Assembly: GCF_021462225.1 (NCBI RefSeq)
Contig: NC_061806.1
Location: forward strand, 3,839,234-3,903,233
Source of the DNA: Girardinichthys multiradiatus
Taxonomy: Eukaryota; Chordata; Actinopteri; Cyprinodontiformes; Goodeidae
Length of the DNA stretch: 64,000 bases
Direction of reading: 5' to 3'
In this document: positions 54,400 through 64,000 of the stretch, piece after piece
Numbering within the stretch: the first letter of the stretch is position 1
Layout of the letters: each line of letters begins with the position of its first letter
Notes under the pieces: model-generated
What the model saw: the letters and a program-made list of their open reading frames with translations, nothing else
The model's database searches: none
Told to the model about the DNA's origin: nothing
Translations under genes and position numbers: made by a program

Positions 54400-55540
54400 C
54401 TAATTTTGTGCTTCCTGAACATGATCAGATTTGACCCCCATTAAAGCAAATGTAAAAATGGAAGAGGCCAGCCGAACGGTTGGGAGTCCACCACCACCAC
54501 TCAGAGGCAGAAGAGATGGCCCTCAGTCACAATAGTGGGCGATCTATTGCTGAGGGCATCTCTGAGGAGACGTCTTCTGACCTGACCATCCCTCAGGACA
54601 CAATAAGGTTAGGTTAGTTTCTGAAATGTACATTCATCCACCTATCCATCTTAATCTGGAGTTGACACTCTAATTCTCTTGTAAGTGTACAATTTATGAT
54701 TAAAGTCACCTTTACATTATTAATTATATCTCATCGGTAAGGTGAAGTAGAGGTTTGAGTTATATAAGTGAAAAACTGTGTTGTGGGCAGTGTTGGAAAA
54801 AGAACTACACAAAAAAACATGCAAATGAAGTGGTTCACTTGTCTATGGTGAATGTGTAATTCAACACTTAAATTTGTCTGACCACTTATGGATGGTCTAC
54901 TGACTCCTGTGGAGCCTTCTGTCCCAAAACTATTCCATGCAGTTGTAAATGGTCTTCATACTTCACCGGTGTTTTCATAATAGATTAGAATGCACTCAAT
55001 TTAGTGTCTTTCATCATAGAATGATGATCATGACACTTTCTCTGCTGCCACAGAGAGGGAGCAGGCACAGATGCTTATTGAGGTATAGTCCTTAGAAGTG
55101 TAATCTAATAGTTGGTTATACTTTGGAGTGTGTAGCAGAATGATAGTTGGACATTTTTCCCAAACAGGATCCGTCCACCTCTGGAGCACAACTTGCCTCT
55201 GTAAGAAGTTAAACCTTGGTTCATAACTTAATATGAAAATGAGTAAACATACAATTTAAATAGAAGTATATTTGTCCCTAAAGCCCCCTGTGAAACAGCT
55301 GTACAATGTGTACTTACAAGAAAACATAAACTCCCACCTCATGACTGCAATAAAGGAATTCCGATCTCTTCAGGCAGGGAACAATATTATGTCATTAATA
55401 TGAGCTCCTATTGGTGCCTGAGTAAAGAACTCACCTCTATCTGTATGTAATTTACTTATTTTGACCACTTCTTTTATTCAACTGGTACTGTAGTATGTGG
55501 ATACATATATGTATTTTCAAAAGTTTCTCCTATCCTGTTG
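54400..55540. other. Intergenic sequence, no gene recognised
   Basis: No conserved exon or nameable repeat visible. Confidence 0.45.
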
Positions 55541-55544
55541 TATA

Positions 55545-55850
55545 AATGTTAACCTTTGTTCCTTTCTTTATTTCTTCTTCCTTTCTCCTTTCTGACCTTA
55601 CATCATTCTCAATTAGTTTATTTCCTTCTTTCCTGTCCTTTTGCCCTACCTTTCTTTTTTTTTATATATCTTTCCACCTTTATTGTCCTTTTCTTTTCTA
55701 TCATGTCTCCTTCGTCCCTTTCTTACCTGTGCCCTTTGATGTCTTTCCGTCCTTCATTGTGTCCATCCTTCTTTTTACATATTCCTCTGACCTTACTTCC
55801 TTGTGTTCTTCTATCATTGCATCCTTGTTTCCTAACTCCCTTCCCAAATT
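55545..55850. repeat. Polypyrimidine-rich tract
   Basis: About 300 bases are mostly C and T on the + strand (CCTTTC, TTCCTT, TTTCCTTC motifs) without a fixed period. The long open frames here (158 and 109 residues rich in Phe, Ser, Leu and Pro) follow from this composition and are not credible genes. A second, shorter TTTTCCTT-rich stretch lies at 56,120-56,240. Confidence 0.8.
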
Positions 55851-56499
55851 GTTTTGTGGGAGTGGGAACTCTGGAAAAGGTGTAGGATCCCTGTTATCCA
55901 CTGGGTGTCAGCAAAGGCTAGATTTTGGCCACTGGTATGAATGCCTTCGCTCCTTTCTTGATTTGTTGTTAGTTCATCGGTTTTTTGGTGTTTTAAAAGA
56001 TCCAGCACAAATTACTTGTTAACATTTTATAAATGTTTTTCCTAGTTCAAGACCTTGTAAGCATTCTATGGAGGACCGATCCTGACAAAATGAAAAATAA
56101 AAGCAGAAATATATATATTTTGTTTTTCCTTTTCCTTAAACATGCATTTTTATTAAGAAATGTAAATATTTCCTTTTTCCTTTTCCTTACACATGCCTTT
56201 GTTTTTTTACATTTTCTCGTCTCTCTTTTTCCTTTACTGTATGCATTTCTGCTTCATTATGCAAATGAGGAGGGCTGCCTTCTTCTCTCCAGCTCCTCTA
56301 CTATTGGTCAATTGAAAGGAAGGAGGAGGATCCATGTGTAGGCCGAGGCTGTGTCCCAATACGGGGATGGATCCTTCCAAGTCCTTACTTGTGGGCCGAT
56401 TACATCACAGCGTGGCGCAGAAGGTCTGTCAAATGCAGCCGACAAATGTGTCCTTTGCTCAATTTGAAGGATGAGTTGTGTGTATCCTTCGGGGTCCAT

Positions 56500-58471
56500 T
56501 TTTTCCCATGATTCATTGCGGGTCGAAGCGGTTTGGTCAAACAGGGGCAGCCATGGCAGTCGCGGGGGCAGCAGACTCAGCAGAGACACTCTCTTGGCTG
56601 GCCCGAGATGTCTCTCGATCTCCCACTCCATTCTTCCCACACTCGTGAACAAAACCCCGAGATACTTAAACTCCTCCACGTGAGGCAGGAACTCTCCTCC
56701 AACCTGAAGAGGACAAGCCACCCTTTTCCGGTCGAGAACCATGGCCTCGGACTTGGAGGAGCTGATCTTCATCCCAGCTGCTTCACACTCGGCTGCGATC
56801 CACCCCAGCGCATGCTGTAGGTCTTGGCTAGAGGGGGCCAGCAGGACCACGTCATCTGCAAAAAGAAGAGACTAAATAAAGGGTCCCCGATTCCATACTC
56901 CATACCGATTCCACACTCCTTGCACCACGATGGACACAGTCGAATGCTTTCTCCAAGTCCACAAAACACATGTGGACCGGTTGGGCAAACTCCCATGAAC
57001 CCTTAAGTACCCTGTAAAGGGTATCGTTGGGTTCCTCTGAGTTTGACTAATTAATACTCTCTGAGTTTGACTAATTAATACCTAACAGGTATAGAGCTGG
57101 TCCAGTGTTCCACGGTCAGGACGAAAACCACACTGCTCCTCCTGAAGCCGAGGTTCGACTATCGGCCGGACTCTCCTCTCCAATACCCTGGCGTAGGCCT
57201 TACCAGGGAGGCTGAGGAGTGTGATCCCCCTGTAGTTGGAACACACCCTCCAGTCACCCTTCTTATGAAGGGGGACCACCACACCAGTCTGCCAGTCCAG
57301 AGGCACTGTCCGCGACCACCACGCAATGTTGAAGAGAAGTGTCAACCATGATAGCCTCACAACATCCAGAGACTTGAGGTACTCAGGGCGGATCTCATCC
57401 ACCCTCGAAGACCTGCCACCGCGGAGCTTTTTAACTACCTTGGTGACTTCAGCCTGGGTGATGAAAAAGTCTAACCCCGAGTCCCCACCCTCTGTTTCCA
57501 CCAAGGAATGCGTGATGGCAGGATTGAGGAGATCCTCGCGGTCCTTCCACCGCCCGATAATGTCCCCAGTCGAGGTCAGCAGCCTCCCACCCCCACTGTA
57601 AACAGTGTTGGTGAAGCACTGCTTTCCCCTCCTGAGGTGCCGGACGGTTTGCCAGAATCGCTTCGAGGCCAATCCTTCTCCATGGCCTCACCAATCTCCT
57701 CCCAGGCCCGAGTTTTTGCCTCTGCCACAGCCGAGGCCGTGGCACACTTGGCCTCATGGTACCCATCAGCGGCCTCATGAGTCCCACAAGCCAACCATAG
57801 CCGATAGGACTCCTTCTTCAGCTTGACAGCGTCCTTTACTGCCAGTGTCCACCACCAGGTTCGGGGATTGCCGCCACGACAGGCACAGCAGACCTTACGG
57901 CCGCATCTACGGGCAGCAGCATCGACAATAGATGCGGAGAACATGGTCCACTTGGACTCTATGTCTCCAACATCCCCCGGAATCAGGTCAAAGCTCTCCC
58001 GGAGGGGGGAGTTAAATACATCCCTGGCCAAGGGCTCCGCCAGACGTTCCCAGCAGACCCTCACCATCTCCTCTTCCAGTGGATCCAACTCACCACCAGC
58101 TGGTGATCAGTGGACAGCTCAGCCCCTCTCTTCACCCGAGTGTCCAAAATATGCGGCCGAAGGTCTGATGATACGACAACAAAGTCGATCATTGACCTTC
58201 TGCCTAGGGTGTCCTGGTGCCAAGTGCACGGATGAACACCCTTGTGTTTGAACATGGTGTTCATTATGGACAATCCGTGACTAGCACAGAAGTCCAATAA
58301 CGAAACACCACTCCGCACTACCGATCGGCCCTTAGACCGAAACGACCTGTCCCCAACCCGCAGGGATGTGACCCTCTCATCCACAGGGGTAAACCCTAAC
58401 ATGTAAGTCGCTACACTGTGCGTGGGCTCTGGGAAATAGTATGGACGAAATTTTATAGTTAATATATTCAA
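56500..58471 (-). mobile_element. LINE with endonuclease and reverse transcriptase fragments, internally deleted
   Basis: From the 5' side on the minus strand: the endonuclease C-terminal part (58471-58061: ASHGLSIMNTMFKHKGVHPC, LGRRSMIDFVVVSSDLR, LSTDHQLVVSWIHW); a linker (58088-57576: RTWWWTLAVKDAVKLKK); and the RT N-terminal part (57672-57082: WQTVRHLRRGKQ, FNIAWWSRTVPLDWQTGVVV, NYRGITLLSLPGKAYARVLE, EEQCGFRPDRGTLDQLYT). Then after deletions come the distal RT (SSQDLQHALGWIAAECEAAG; SKSEAMVLDRKRVACPL; EEFKYLGVLFTSVGRME) and an abrupt join to SLLSLLPPR near the C-terminus. Frameshifts are present. It is the same family as 26418-27249. The 3' edge near 56,500 adjoins another unidentified repeat. 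Confidence 0.9.
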
Positions 58472-59160
58472 TGTCTGGGCTGCAGAGATGATTCTTCACG
58501 GTAGCATGTCTTGGATTACCCTAGATTACATCTGTTTTTGACAACCACTGATAATCCACCTCCTTTGCTTTTGCTGTTCCTCATTAAATCTCTGCCTGGT
58601 CATATGATTAAAAAGCAGAGGGATGTTGGATTTGGGGGATATGATCCTGTTGCTGCAGCTCAGTGAAACACATAATACTCCATTCCAATACTCTGATCAG
58701 GTCCTTGTCAGTGCTTGAAGTTCATCTATTTTGGTTTTCAGAGATCTCAAATAGCCCATTATGATCAATTAAATAGATGGTTTAAACGTCCTCCTTTTTC
58801 CTTGTTAATTTGCTACTGCTCTGAAATCTTTTTAATTCATCTGGAATATAAAGTTGTAGTATTGGTTTTATTTTAGCTTTTAAGATGTCAATCAGCTGTT
58901 CCAGATTGTAAAAAAAAACATCTCAATGTGCTTACGCATCATAACAACTGCCCAAAAGTAAAAAAGAAGTATCTGCAAAAACCCTTCCAGCTGCACAGTA
59001 TCCAAAGCTAGAAGGAAAAATTCTGCAAAGGTCTGAAAATTTTTAATAGCAATATTTCAACATGAACATAAGAAAGAACAAGTTTGAAAAGTAAAAATCA
59101 GAAGGTATCTGAAAGAATTACACCAACAAGTTACTGCCTGTCTTTTTACAGACTCATCAT
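58472..59160. other. Intergenic sequence, no gene recognised
   Basis: AT-rich sequence with no nameable feature. Confidence 0.45.
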
Positions 59161-59164
59161 ACAG

Positions 59165-59380
59165 CAGGGCACCCTACCCCCTATCGGTGAAGATGCTCCC
59201 AAGCCTCACACGCTGCTGCTGGTCAGTCAGGAAGTTGGTGATCCACTGACAGATGGAGGCTGCCACTGTAAGCATTGGTGCAGTCTCAAGTTGACTGCAT
59301 CATCTGCTGACCTGTTTGCCCTGTAAGCAAACTGCAGGGGGTCCAGCAGGGGGCCTGTGATGTCCTTCAGATGCTTGGGA
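59165..59380 (-). mobile_element. LINE reverse transcriptase fragment, distal piece of a split copy
   Basis: Minus-strand sequence encodes LQFAYRANRSADDAVNL, a conserved RT block, followed by a junction to VSGSPTS-type sequence that implies a deletion. It is the same type of LINE as 25,690-27,660. Its upstream part appears at 61,105-61,260, the two being split by the insertion at 59381-61104. Confidence 0.8.
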
Positions 59381-59966
59381 CAGTATTGGGCATGTTACTT
59401 TAAAAAAGTAATCAATTATAGTTACTAGTAATTAATCCCAAAAAATAACTGGGTTAGTGAATTGCTCAACTATAAAAGTAACTAGTTAACAGGGAAATTG
59501 GCATATTGTGTTACTTTTTTAAAGTTTAAATATGTAAATTTAGATTTTTTTCTAGGGTTTCACAAGCCAGTGTCATAGGGTGGAATTGCATAGACCGAAC
59601 TAACACCGAACATTTAATATGTACTTCACATGTACATTCTTGCCTTTTACCCCAAGGAGAATAAAGTAGTGTATGTCCTTCCACTTTGAAAATCTTTCCC
59701 TCCAGACCCGCCATTGTTGCAGCTTACATATGCTAGTTTGTCTGAGCAGGGCTGTTGTGTGCGTTTGTGATTTATTTGTAAACTAAACGGTGCCTCTGAT
59801 TGGCTTACCATTAAAGCTTACTCTATGTTAGCCAATCATCATCACTTTTGCGATTGTCTTGCCTCTCCTTTCACCATAGAAAAAAAGCCCCTTTTAATTG
59901 ATGGTAAAGGCGTAGCGATGGAAAAAGTAATTCATTTAATTACTCGTTACTGAAAAAATAACGCCG

Positions 59967-61074
59967 TGTCACGACCCTGGCTCAAGTTAGAGAAAGGGGG
60001 AATTACATTCACAACCAGATGTTGATAGGCTTAAAAATTCAATAATTTATTGTTTGGTTTTCTTTTTCAGAGGGCTTCAAGGAAGGAAAACAATTAACCA
60101 AAAGTTCCAAACATAAATATCTCCAGAAAACAAAACAAATACTAATACAAAAATAGTCAGTCATTTTCTACCGCTTATTCCATAGTGGGTGCCTATCTCC
60201 AGCAGTCTATGGGCAAGAGGCGGGGTACACCCTGGACAGGTCACCAATCCATCGCAGGGCAACACACAAACAACCATGCACACACTCATTCATACACCTA
60301 AGGGCAATTTAGAGAGACCAATTAACCTAACCTAACAGGCATGTCTTTGGACTGTGGGAGGAAGCCGGAGTACCCGGTGAGAACCCACGCATGCACGGGG
60401 AGAACATGCAAACTCCATGCAGAAAGACCCCTGGATGGGAATTGAACCCAGGACCTTCTTGCTGCAAGGCAACAGTGCTACCAACCGCACCACCATGCAG
60501 TCTGCAAGGCAACAGTGCTACCAACTAGCAAAATACAAAAATATGTACCCTAAAATTCTTTAAAACACAAGGCTTGAATGACTTAAGACCACAAAAAGTC
60601 AGCTGCTGCCGACAGCATCAACACTTAACCAAAAGAGAGAATACAAACTGATAAGTCATTTCAGAGCCCCACTAGCAGATACAGACAAGCTAGTAACACA
60701 TTCAGCTTTTACCACTCTTACAAAATGTTACAACAAGGCAAAACCTCCAAAAACATCAAAAGAATAAACCACTCAGCAAAGAAGTAACCTGCTCAAACAA
60801 GACACAGCTGCACTGGTTGTTAGGCAATGCTGGCTTAAATAAGGAGGGCTCTCCAAGGATTGGTGTGGCAATCAGGTGAACGTCCTATCCAGAGAGAACA
60901 AGTTGAAACAGGAAGTGACTACACCAAAACACAGTAAGAAAAACACAGGAGTAGGACTGCACCGTGTTCCCACAGCGGAGCCAGCAGGCAAGAAGCTGCA
61001 ACTGCACCTGGAATTATACAAGTGAAGACAACCAAGGAAGTCAAAACAAACTAAAAAGGCCACTGGCCATAACA
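59967..61074. mobile_element. Solo LTR-like insertion with 5-bp target duplication
   Basis: Begins TGTCACGACCCTGG and ends CCACTGGCCATAACA, giving TG...CA termini. It is flanked exactly by CGCCG on both sides (59962-59966, 61075-61079). There is no internal gag/pol sequence, so it is read as a solo LTR of about 0.73 kb, enlarged by the SINE at 60156-60531. The retrotransposon family is not identified. Confidence 0.8.
60156..60531 (-). mobile_element. tRNA-derived SINE with 12-bp target duplication
   Basis: AATACAAAAATA flanks both ends exactly (60144-60155, 60532-60543). On the minus strand the head carries tRNA-like promoter sequence around 60,430-60,500, ending in GGTTCAATTCC (B-box-like). 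The body contains ACTGTGGGAGGAAGCCGGAG and ATGCACGGGGAGAACATGCA on the + strand. The head segment CTGCAAGGCAACAGTGCTAC is duplicated in tandem (near 60463 and 60502). Confidence 0.88.
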
Positions 61075-61104
61075 CGCCGTTTATTTTAATGCTGTTATTC
61101 ACTG

Positions 61105-61260
61105 ACACTAGTGCTCAAAGGATTTCATGACCACAGACATCATGGTGACACACCTGTAGTCATTTAATACTGTGATGGTGGGTTTCTTGGGGACCATGAT
61201 GATGGTAGAACCATAGTCATGCCCAGAGGGAACGCCACACCTTTGATTATCTTATTGCCA
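61105..61260 (-). mobile_element. LINE reverse transcriptase fragment, proximal piece of a split copy
   Basis: Minus-strand sequence encodes STIIMVPKKPTITVLNDYR then SVVMKSFEH, the conserved RT block VPKKP...LNDYRPV...SVVMKSFE. It joins logically to the LQFAYRANRS block at 59165-59380 across the insertion. Confidence 0.8.
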
Positions 61261-61439
61261 CTACATGTTTGTTGCACAGCAGCCTAGTCCAAGCTAAGAT
61301 CAGTTACTCTGGCTTCAGCAAACACTACATTATACTCATGATGTATCTGTACAGATCAGGAGTGAGCCAGGGATTTCTTTTTTTTTTTTTACAGCATTTT
61401 ACTCTGTATGTTTTGAGAGGTACATATTTTTCTTCCTAG

Positions 61440-62080
61440 ATGAAGCCACTAAAGGAGCTACAACCAGTAATGTTTCACTTGTCTTTCTCATAGAAAGTAC
61501 TCCTGGATCAGTGCTTATGTGTTCTTTTTCTGTCTCTGCTCTGTTCTCTCAAACCCCCAGTCGGTCGTGGCAGAGGGCCGCTCGCACTGGTTCTGCTCGA
61601 GGTTTCTTCCTGTTAAAAGGGAGTTTTCCTCTCCACTGTTGCTACATGCATGCTCAGTATGAGGGATTGCTGCAAAGTCAATGCTGCAAGTTACTGACTT
61701 GATGCAATCTGCTGGGTTTCCTTAGACTTTTAACCAAGTTGAATAAACTGAATCTGACTGCACTATTTGAGAGTTAGGATTAATTGGAATGCATGTACCT
61801 GACTTGAAATCTGAATGATTCCACTGAATTAACTTTGGAAAGTGCCTTGAGATGACATATGTTGTGAATTGGCGCTTTATAAATAAAACTGAATATTTGT
61901 GAACATAGGAAACATTTACCACTAGGCATAAACTGAACTTAACTGCAGTTGGGATATATGTAACTGACTTAAAATCTGTCTGTATGACTAAACTGATGAT
62001 ATATTTCTGTTTAGACACTGGATATGACTGTCTTGTAAAGACATTTGTTAAGGGCACTATATAAATAAAAATTGTACTAA
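61440..62080 (+). repeat. Dispersed fish repeat (LINE 3' region-like)
   Basis: Contains CCCCCAGTCGGTCGTGGCAG, TGCTCAGTATGAGGGATTGC, AATCTGCTGGGTTTCCTTAG, and two tail-like blocks with TGCCTTGAGATGACATATGT and GGCGCTTTATAAATAAAACT. The tail region looks partly duplicated (61,720-61,900 and 61,905-62,080). It has no coding capacity that I recognise. Confidence 0.65.
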
Positions 62081-62269
62081 ATGTTTGATCAAACTTAATG
62101 TATAAATCTCATCCTAGTCAAGGAGATGTAGGTTTTTAGGTCAGTGCCAGATCAATAATTGTGCTTTGATTTGTGGCTTGATTTTGGAAATTGTTATTTT
62201 TCAAACTCTACTGATGTCATTGGGAAATATTTAAGTGGACTGACTGAATTTATACATTGGTTTTCTAAT

Positions 62270-62375
62270 CATACTGACCACTTAAAGCACTTTACCCTCA
62301 CACATTCATACGCCAATACACAGATTTGTAGGCAACTTAGAGTTAAGTGCCTTGCGCAGGGGCACAGCATAAAAT
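62270..62375. repeat. SINE-like dispersed repeat fragment
   Basis: CACTTTACCCTCACACATTC and GGCAACTTAGAGTTAAGTGC followed by CTTGCGCAGGGGCACAGC match a widespread fish repeat tail related to the one in the SINE at 50,591. Confidence 0.5.
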
Positions 62376-62497
62376 CAATATAATGAAAATGGCGGGAATG
62401 GTGTATAATGCAAAAACTACTATCAATAAAAACTATGTAAACAAACTTTGTGACCACAGGAATTTCTTGCCAGCTGAAAAAAAACAAAAAAAAAAAC

Positions 62498-62768
62498 CTT
62501 GAACGGGGTCAGTGGTGACTGTGATTTTGTGGTGTCAAGTCTAGGTCCTGGAGGATGCCTCTGGGTAACTGTAGGAGCTTGTGCCTCAATGTCAGGCTCA
62601 CTTGGAGAGTGCCACTTGTCCTCATTGTCGTCTCCACGTCTAGAGGTAACCTGACTTGCCCGCTTCAAGAGTTGTTCATCTCTGTTGGCTTGGATGAGCT
62701 GCTCCTTTTTCTTGGGACTACGTAGCTGACAGGCAGGTGGCTCATAGTCATCTTCTGCACCATTGTCA
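62498..62768 (-). CDS. Exon-like segment of an unassigned protein
   Basis: On the minus strand CTCTTTCTGCAG (acceptor) is followed by 271 bases with a 90-codon open frame ending CCGTTCAAG before GTTTTTT. The translation is hydrophilic: DNGAEDDYEPPACQLRSPKK, KEQLIQANRDEQLLKRASQV, EDKWHSPSEPDIEAQAP. It has the composition of a disordered regulatory region. I do not recognise the family. A second candidate exon lies upstream at 63002-62929, but the phases do not join directly, so it may be a pseudogene, a transposon gene, or part of a gene reaching past the window edge. Confidence 0.35.
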
Positions 62769-62928
62769 CTGCAGAAAGAGAAAGATATACGCTGAAGGCT
62801 GAATTTATCTGAATGACATGCTAAACCTTAAGTTGCATCTGACACTGACTTATAAGCTTAGAAACACAATGCTAACACTTCAGTGACATATTTTGTAACC
62901 ATAATAGTTTGCAGAATAGACATCTCAC

Positions 62929-63002
62929 CTTGAAGAGTAGGATATAGCCCCAACCGAAGTACTGGGAGGCTGGGTCCTTTCAGTGGTCCTTCCTCATCCT
63001 GG
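62929..63002 (-). CDS. Second exon-like segment, unassigned
   Basis: TTTTTACAG precedes 74 bases with one open frame (QDEEGPLKGPSLPVLRLGLY then PTLQ), ending at a good donor AAG|GTGAGA. It would splice toward 62768-62498, only 160 bases away, but ends in phase 1 where the next segment needs phase 2. The function is unknown. Confidence 0.3.
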
Positions 63003-63636
63003 CTGTAAAAATACACATACATTTTTCCCACTGTACACAAAAATAATAAAATAAACAACATACAAAAGCAATTATGTAATTCTATAACAGTAAAGTGGTA
63101 TTGGTAAAGTGGTAATGCTATAACAGCCATAAAACATGCCTTCAACCAGTTCCACAAACTAGCCTTGCAGCCAGGGGGGCTAATATAACCAGCTGGATTA
63201 ATCGCAAAACAAACCAACAGATTAGAGACAATTGCAATTCCCCCCTCGTCTTTACGGCCAGTCTGTTCTATAGACAATGTAGCCTTCAGTGCTGTGATGG
63301 GAGTCTGAGTCTTTGTCAGTGACAGATTTATTAAGCCACATTTCAGATAATTACATTGAAATGTGTTTGTTGTAGCCAAATATGAAAAAAGGTAATCTTA
63401 ATGAACATTTGAAAGTGTAAAACTAAATCCAGTCCAGACATTAAAATCAGCAGGAATGTTTAAACGTCATTGAGTCAGGGTCTGATTAGGGTGTTCACTG
63501 GCAAAAAATCAAATCAACAAAGCAATAGAATCCATCACCCTCAACCAGGGGTGAAAGTATTTTTAAATTCTTTCCGGTACTTAGGGGCGGAGCTAGAGGG
63601 GGGGCTGGGGAGGCACTGGGGGCATATATGCAAGTA

Positions 63637-63639
<3 letters not shown>
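63003..63639. other. Sequence with no gene recognised
   Basis: AT-rich with some GC-rich patches near 63,160 and 63,590. No clear exon or repeat family. Confidence 0.4.

Positions 63640-63686
<47 letters not shown>
63640..63686. repeat. (TA)n microsatellite
   Basis: About 23 TA units, ending seven bases before a Tc1-like element. The TA-rich stretch supplies the TA target that such elements use. Confidence 0.95.
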
Positions 63687-63692
<6 letters not shown>

Positions 63693-64000
63693 CACGGGTT
63701 GGACAATGAAACTGAAACACCTGGTTTTAGACCACAATAATTTATTAGTATGGTGTAGGGCCTCCTTTTGCGGCCAATACAGCATCAATTCGTCTTGGGA
63801 ATGACATATACAAGTCCTGCACAGTGGTCAGAGGGGTTTTAAGCCATTCTTCTTGCAGGATAGTGGCCAGGTCACTACGTGATACTGGTGGAGGAAAACG
63901 TTTCCTGACTCGCTCCTCCAAAACACCCCAAAGTGGCTCAATAATATTTAGTTCTGGTGACTGTGCAGGCCATGGGAGATGTTCAACTTCACTTTCATGT
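63693..64000 (-). mobile_element. Tc1-like element, same family as 23424-24674, cut by the window end
   Basis: Begins CACGGGTTGGACAATGAAAC after a TA. Continues with the reverse complement of the 3' part of the element at 23424-24674 (GTGTAGGGCCTCCTTTTGCG, TATACAAGTCCTGCACAGTG, CACCCCAAAGTGGCTCAATA). In this copy the sequence around CACCCCAAAGTGGCTC also differs from the intact form, so the transposase C-terminus may be broken here too. The rest lies beyond 64000. Confidence 0.93.

Larger units (their letters stand above)
59381..61104. mobile_element. MITE inserted in a LINE and itself interrupted by an LTR
   Basis: Left end CAGTATTGGGCATGTTACTT with AAAAAGTAATCAATTATAGT; right portion AAGTAATTCATTTAATTACTC followed by GTTACTGAAAAAATAACGCCG and, after the LTR insert, TTTATTTTAATGCTGTTATTC ending CACTG. 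These are the ends of a common fish non-autonomous DNA transposon. A clean target duplication is not visible at its outer edges. Confidence 0.75.

Noticed and set aside
55546..56022. 158-residue open frame rich in Phe, Ser and Leu
   Set aside because: Arises from a polypyrimidine tract. No conserved motif, and two overlapping frames look equally 'coding'.
57508..58251. Plus-strand frames of 90-142 residues
   Set aside because: Antisense shadows of the LINE at 56.5-58.5 kb.
60430..60500. tRNA gene on the minus strand
   Set aside because: Has A/B-box-like sequence but no cloverleaf that I can form. It is the head of the SINE with target duplications.

Overview
The window is nuclear DNA of a teleost fish. 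Evidence: spliced genes with GT-AG introns, a three-gene order (EEPD1, MATCAP2/KIAA0895, ANLN) that is also neighbouring on human 7p14, and a dense load of fish-type repeats (many Tc1-like transposons, hAT-type MITEs, LINE fragments with teleost-style reverse transcriptase, tRNA-derived SINEs, GATA/GACA microsatellites). A percomorph is likely, but the species cannot be named from sequence alone.

Layout. 1-22,300: the 3' six coding exons of EEPD1 on the + strand, with long introns filled by mobile elements; the upstream exons lie outside the window. 22,300-30,840: an intergenic spacer between two convergent genes, holding a broken Tc1-like element and a LINE inserted into an older LINE with a 12-bp target-site duplication. 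30,842-38,520: MATCAP2 on the - strand, complete in seven coding exons (515 codons plus stop), encoding a tubulin tyrosine carboxypeptidase-type protein with an HEIGTH zinc motif. 38,370-39,257: a divergent, probably shared promoter with a ZNF143/THAP11-type motif, two inverted CCAAT boxes, a TTTGAA (CHR-like) palindrome and a GATA microsatellite. 39,258-51,880: ANLN (anillin) on the + strand, complete in 23 coding exons (1,146 codons plus stop), with an anillin-homology region and a C-terminal PH domain. 51,880-64,000: a gene-poor repeat-rich flank with a hAT MITE, Tc1 remnants, a LINE, a four-level nested insertion, and two unassigned exon-like segments.

How the genes relate. EEPD1 (endonuclease/exonuclease/phosphatase fold), MATCAP2 (microtubule detyrosination) and ANLN (cytokinetic scaffold) do not form a pathway; they are an old syntenic block. 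MATCAP2 and ANLN start about 0.9 kb apart, head to head, so shared regulation is plausible. The CCAAT plus CHR arrangement sits on the ANLN side, as expected of a G2/M gene.

The most notable non-gene structures are a roughly 2-kb palindromic element (16.3-18.35 kb) built of four ~150-bp direct repeats facing four inverted copies, three perfect near-zero-loop hairpins, a pair of hAT MITEs with perfect 8-bp duplications, a LINE>MITE>LTR>SINE nest, and two near-identical 1.6-kb Tc1 copies that have each lost a different catalytic acidic residue. I see no CRISPR array, operon, rRNA or convincing tRNA gene, and nothing that I would call a wholly new biological system.
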